A DNA stretch of 6,483 nt from an uncultured Collinsella sp. (lineage in GTDB: Bacteria > Actinomycetota > Coriobacteriia > Coriobacteriales > Coriobacteriaceae): assembly GCA_902496005.1 (NCBI GenBank), contig CABUZI010000096.1, positions 1 to 6,483 of the forward strand, read 5' to 3'. The translations under genes and the position numbers were made by a program. This document shows positions 4,977 to 6,483 of the stretch, piece after piece. The notes under the pieces are model-generated. The model was not told where the DNA came from and did no database searches. It saw nothing but the letters and a program-made list of their open reading frames with translations. Numbering within the stretch: the stretch's first letter is position 1; every line of letters begins with the position of its first letter.

Positions 4977-6440
4977 ATGACGAAGACCAAGGCACAGCAG
5001 ATTATGGCGGCAACCGAGGTTCGCGCGGCAGACGACGTCACCGCGGCCATCCAGGATATCGCCGCCGAGTTTGAACCCTACATCATCAAGCAGCGCCGGC
5101 ACTTCCATAAGCACCCGGAGCTGAGCCTTGCCGAGGAGCGCACGACTTCCGACATCGCCAACCAGCTCGACGCCATGAATATCCCCTACGAGCGTCCGCT
5201 CAAGACGGGCCTGGTGGCGACGCTTCGCGGCACCGCGCCGGATGCCTACCGCGAGGACGGCACGCCGCGCCGCCGCATCCTGCTGCGCGCCGATATCGAC
5301 GCCCTGCCCGTCACTGAGCAGACCGGCGAGGAGTTCGCCAGCGTCAATGAGGGCTGCATGCACGCCTGCGGTCACGACTGCCATATCGCCATGATGCTCG
5401 GCACGTTGCAGATTCTGCGCCACATGACCGATGACATCCACGGCGAGATTCGCATCGTATTCCAGCCCAGCGAGGAAAACGGCCAGGGCGCCAAACTCAT
5501 GATTGGCACGGGTGTGCTCGACGGCGTCGATGGCGCCTACGCCGCGCACATCTGGAGCGAGGTCGACGCCGGTACCGTAAGCTGCGAGCCCGGCCCACGC
5601 ATGGCAAATACCGACTGGTTCCGCATCGACGTCCGCGGCACCTCGTGCCATGGCGCCATGCCCCAGCGCGGCCACGACGCCGTTATGGTTGCGGCAGAGA
5701 TCGTCAACGCCCTGCAGACCATCGTCTCGCGCGAGATTAGCCCCTACGAGCCGGCTGTCATCACCGTCGGCGAGCTGCACGGCGGCACCGCGCGCAACGT
5801 TATCGCCGGCACGGCCTACCTCGCCGGCACAGTGCGCACCTACGGCGATTCGACCCACGAGGAAATGCCGGAGCTCATGCGCCGCATCGTGGAGCATACC
5901 GCGGCAGCTCTGGGCGCCGAGGCTGAGCTCACCGACTACACCATCGCCAACTACAAGGTCGAAAACGAGGTCGCCTCGAGCGAGCGCTGCCGTCAGGCTG
6001 TAATCAAGTGCCTGGGCCCCACCGGTCAAGGCCATTACCGTGGCACGCTTTCGGGCGAGGATTTTTCGGAGTACCTGCGCCGCGTGCCGGGCGTGCTCGC
6101 CTTTGTAGGTACGCGCAACCCCAAGATTGGTGCCACGTACGCCCAACATTCCTGCTTCTACAAGATCGACGAGACCGTGCTGGCAAAGGGCTCCATGGTG
6201 GCCGCCCAGTATGCTATCGACTTTTTGGCCGAGCCCACGCAAGAGGAGCTCGACGGCCCCACGATCGCCGCGGTTGCCGAGACCAACCCCGACTTGGCCG
6301 CCAAGCTGCGCTCTGCCAAGGCAACAGCCGCTGAGGCGCGCGACGCCATGCACGATGCTCGCACCGCTCGCCATGCTGCAATCAAGGGCATCCACGATGC
6401 GCGGGCTGCCGCTCGCCACGAGGAGAAGCGCGACGAGTAG
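4977..6440 (+). CDS. M20D-family amidohydrolase/aminoacylase (HipO/IAA-amidohydrolase type) with a C-terminal tail
   Basis: This is a cytoplasmic zinc- or manganese-type amidase expected to cleave N-acyl amino acids or related amides; the exact substrate cannot be read. It has 487 residues and no signal peptide. The core begins near QRRHFHKHPELSLAEERT (39-56). It carries RADIDALPVTE (104-114) and the metal ligands Cys131 and His133 (HACGHD), Glu167 (PSEENGQGA), His191 (HIW) and His391 (QHSCFYKIDE). The dimerisation lid runs about 213-320, with CHGAMPQRGHDA (224-235). Family members usually have about 390-400 residues; here residues about 420-487 form an extra Ala/Arg/His-rich helical tail with a repeated HDAR..ARH motif. 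The start at 4977 follows AAGGAG (4961-4966) with 10 nt of spacing. The frame is open upstream to 4026, but that part is antisense to the neighbouring hydrolase. The stop is TAG at 6438-6440. Confidence 0.94.
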   Translation: MTKTKAQQIMAATEVRAADDVTAAIQDIAAEFEPYIIKQRRHFHKHPELSLAEERTTSDIANQLDAMNIPYERPLKTGLVATLRGTAPDAYREDGTPRRRILLRADIDALPVTEQTGEEFASVNEGCMHACGHDCHIAMMLGTLQILRHMTDDIHGEIRIVFQPSEENGQGAKLMIGTGVLDGVDGAYAAHIWSEVDAGTVSCEPGPRMANTDWFRIDVRGTSCHGAMPQRGHDAVMVAAEIVNALQTIVSREISPYEPAVITVGELHGGTARNVIAGTAYLAGTVRTYGDSTHEEMPELMRRIVEHTAAALGAEAELTDYTIANYKVENEVASSERCRQAVIKCLGPTGQGHYRGTLSGEDFSEYLRRVPGVLAFVGTRNPKIGATYAQHSCFYKIDETVLAKGSMVAAQYAIDFLAEPTQEELDGPTIAAVAETNPDLAAKLRSAKATAAEARDAMHDARTARHAAIKGIHDARAAARHEEKRDE

Positions 6441-6483
6441 CCATCACGCCCACCCATAACAACCTGGCTAGAGCAAAGCGGGG

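Noticed and set aside
4821..6419. Upstream extension of the minus-strand hydrolase frame to 1082 residues
   Set aside because: The added part is antisense to the M20D gene and has low-complexity, unrecognisable sequence. The homology of the hydrolase begins near MQHIDRII, at about 4808.
6441..6483. Possible start of a terminator after the M20D gene (GAGCAAAGCGGGG at the edge)
   Set aside because: Only one potential arm is inside the window and its partner cannot be seen, so no terminator is claimed.
1..6483. CRISPR arrays, tRNA or rRNA genes, transposase genes, prophage genes
   Set aside because: No regularly spaced repeats, tRNA-like clover arms, rRNA segments or transposase motifs were seen on either strand.

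Overview
The window most likely comes from a Coriobacteriia actinobacterium, with Collinsella the best guess. This rests on the GC-rich coding style, the actinobacterial look of the GroES/GroEL sequences and the style of the intergenic repeats. It is inference from sequence, not a database match. There are four complete genes and one gene fragment. No phage, CRISPR, tRNA or rRNA was seen.

Left part (1-2390): the last 29 codons of an unidentified plus-strand gene end at 92 and converge on the minus-strand groS-groL operon. A perfect 16-bp-stem hairpin lies between them and probably terminates both. groS (97 aa) and groL (545 aa) are complete, each has its own Shine-Dalgarno sequence, and 96 bp separate them. 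They encode the cytoplasmic Hsp10/Hsp60 folding machine. The groS leader shows no recognisable CIRCE (HrcA) or HAIR (HspR) operator. It does have an extended -10 candidate close to groS and a second copy of the same TTATAC-containing motif further upstream.

Middle part (2253-3170): about 920 bp without a credible gene, but highly structured. Next to the groS leader is a 211-bp palindrome (2390-2600) with a perfect 16-bp outer arm, a perfect 37-bp inner arm and a 10-bp apical stem. After it comes a separate 240-bp element (2677-2916) bounded by 27-bp imperfect terminal inverted repeats, resembling a MITE or a structured-RNA element. These two non-coding elements are the most unusual content of the window.

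Right part (3105-6483): two divergently transcribed cytoplasmic metal-dependent hydrolases share a spacer of about 168 bp. On the minus strand is a YtcJ-type Amidohydrolase_3 protein followed by its own hairpin terminator. On the plus strand is an M20D (HipO/IAA-amidohydrolase type) amidase with an extra Ala/Arg/His-rich C-terminal tail of about 65-70 residues. The divergent layout suggests co-regulation and perhaps a joint role in breaking down amides or N-acyl amino acids, but no substrate can be read from the sequence.
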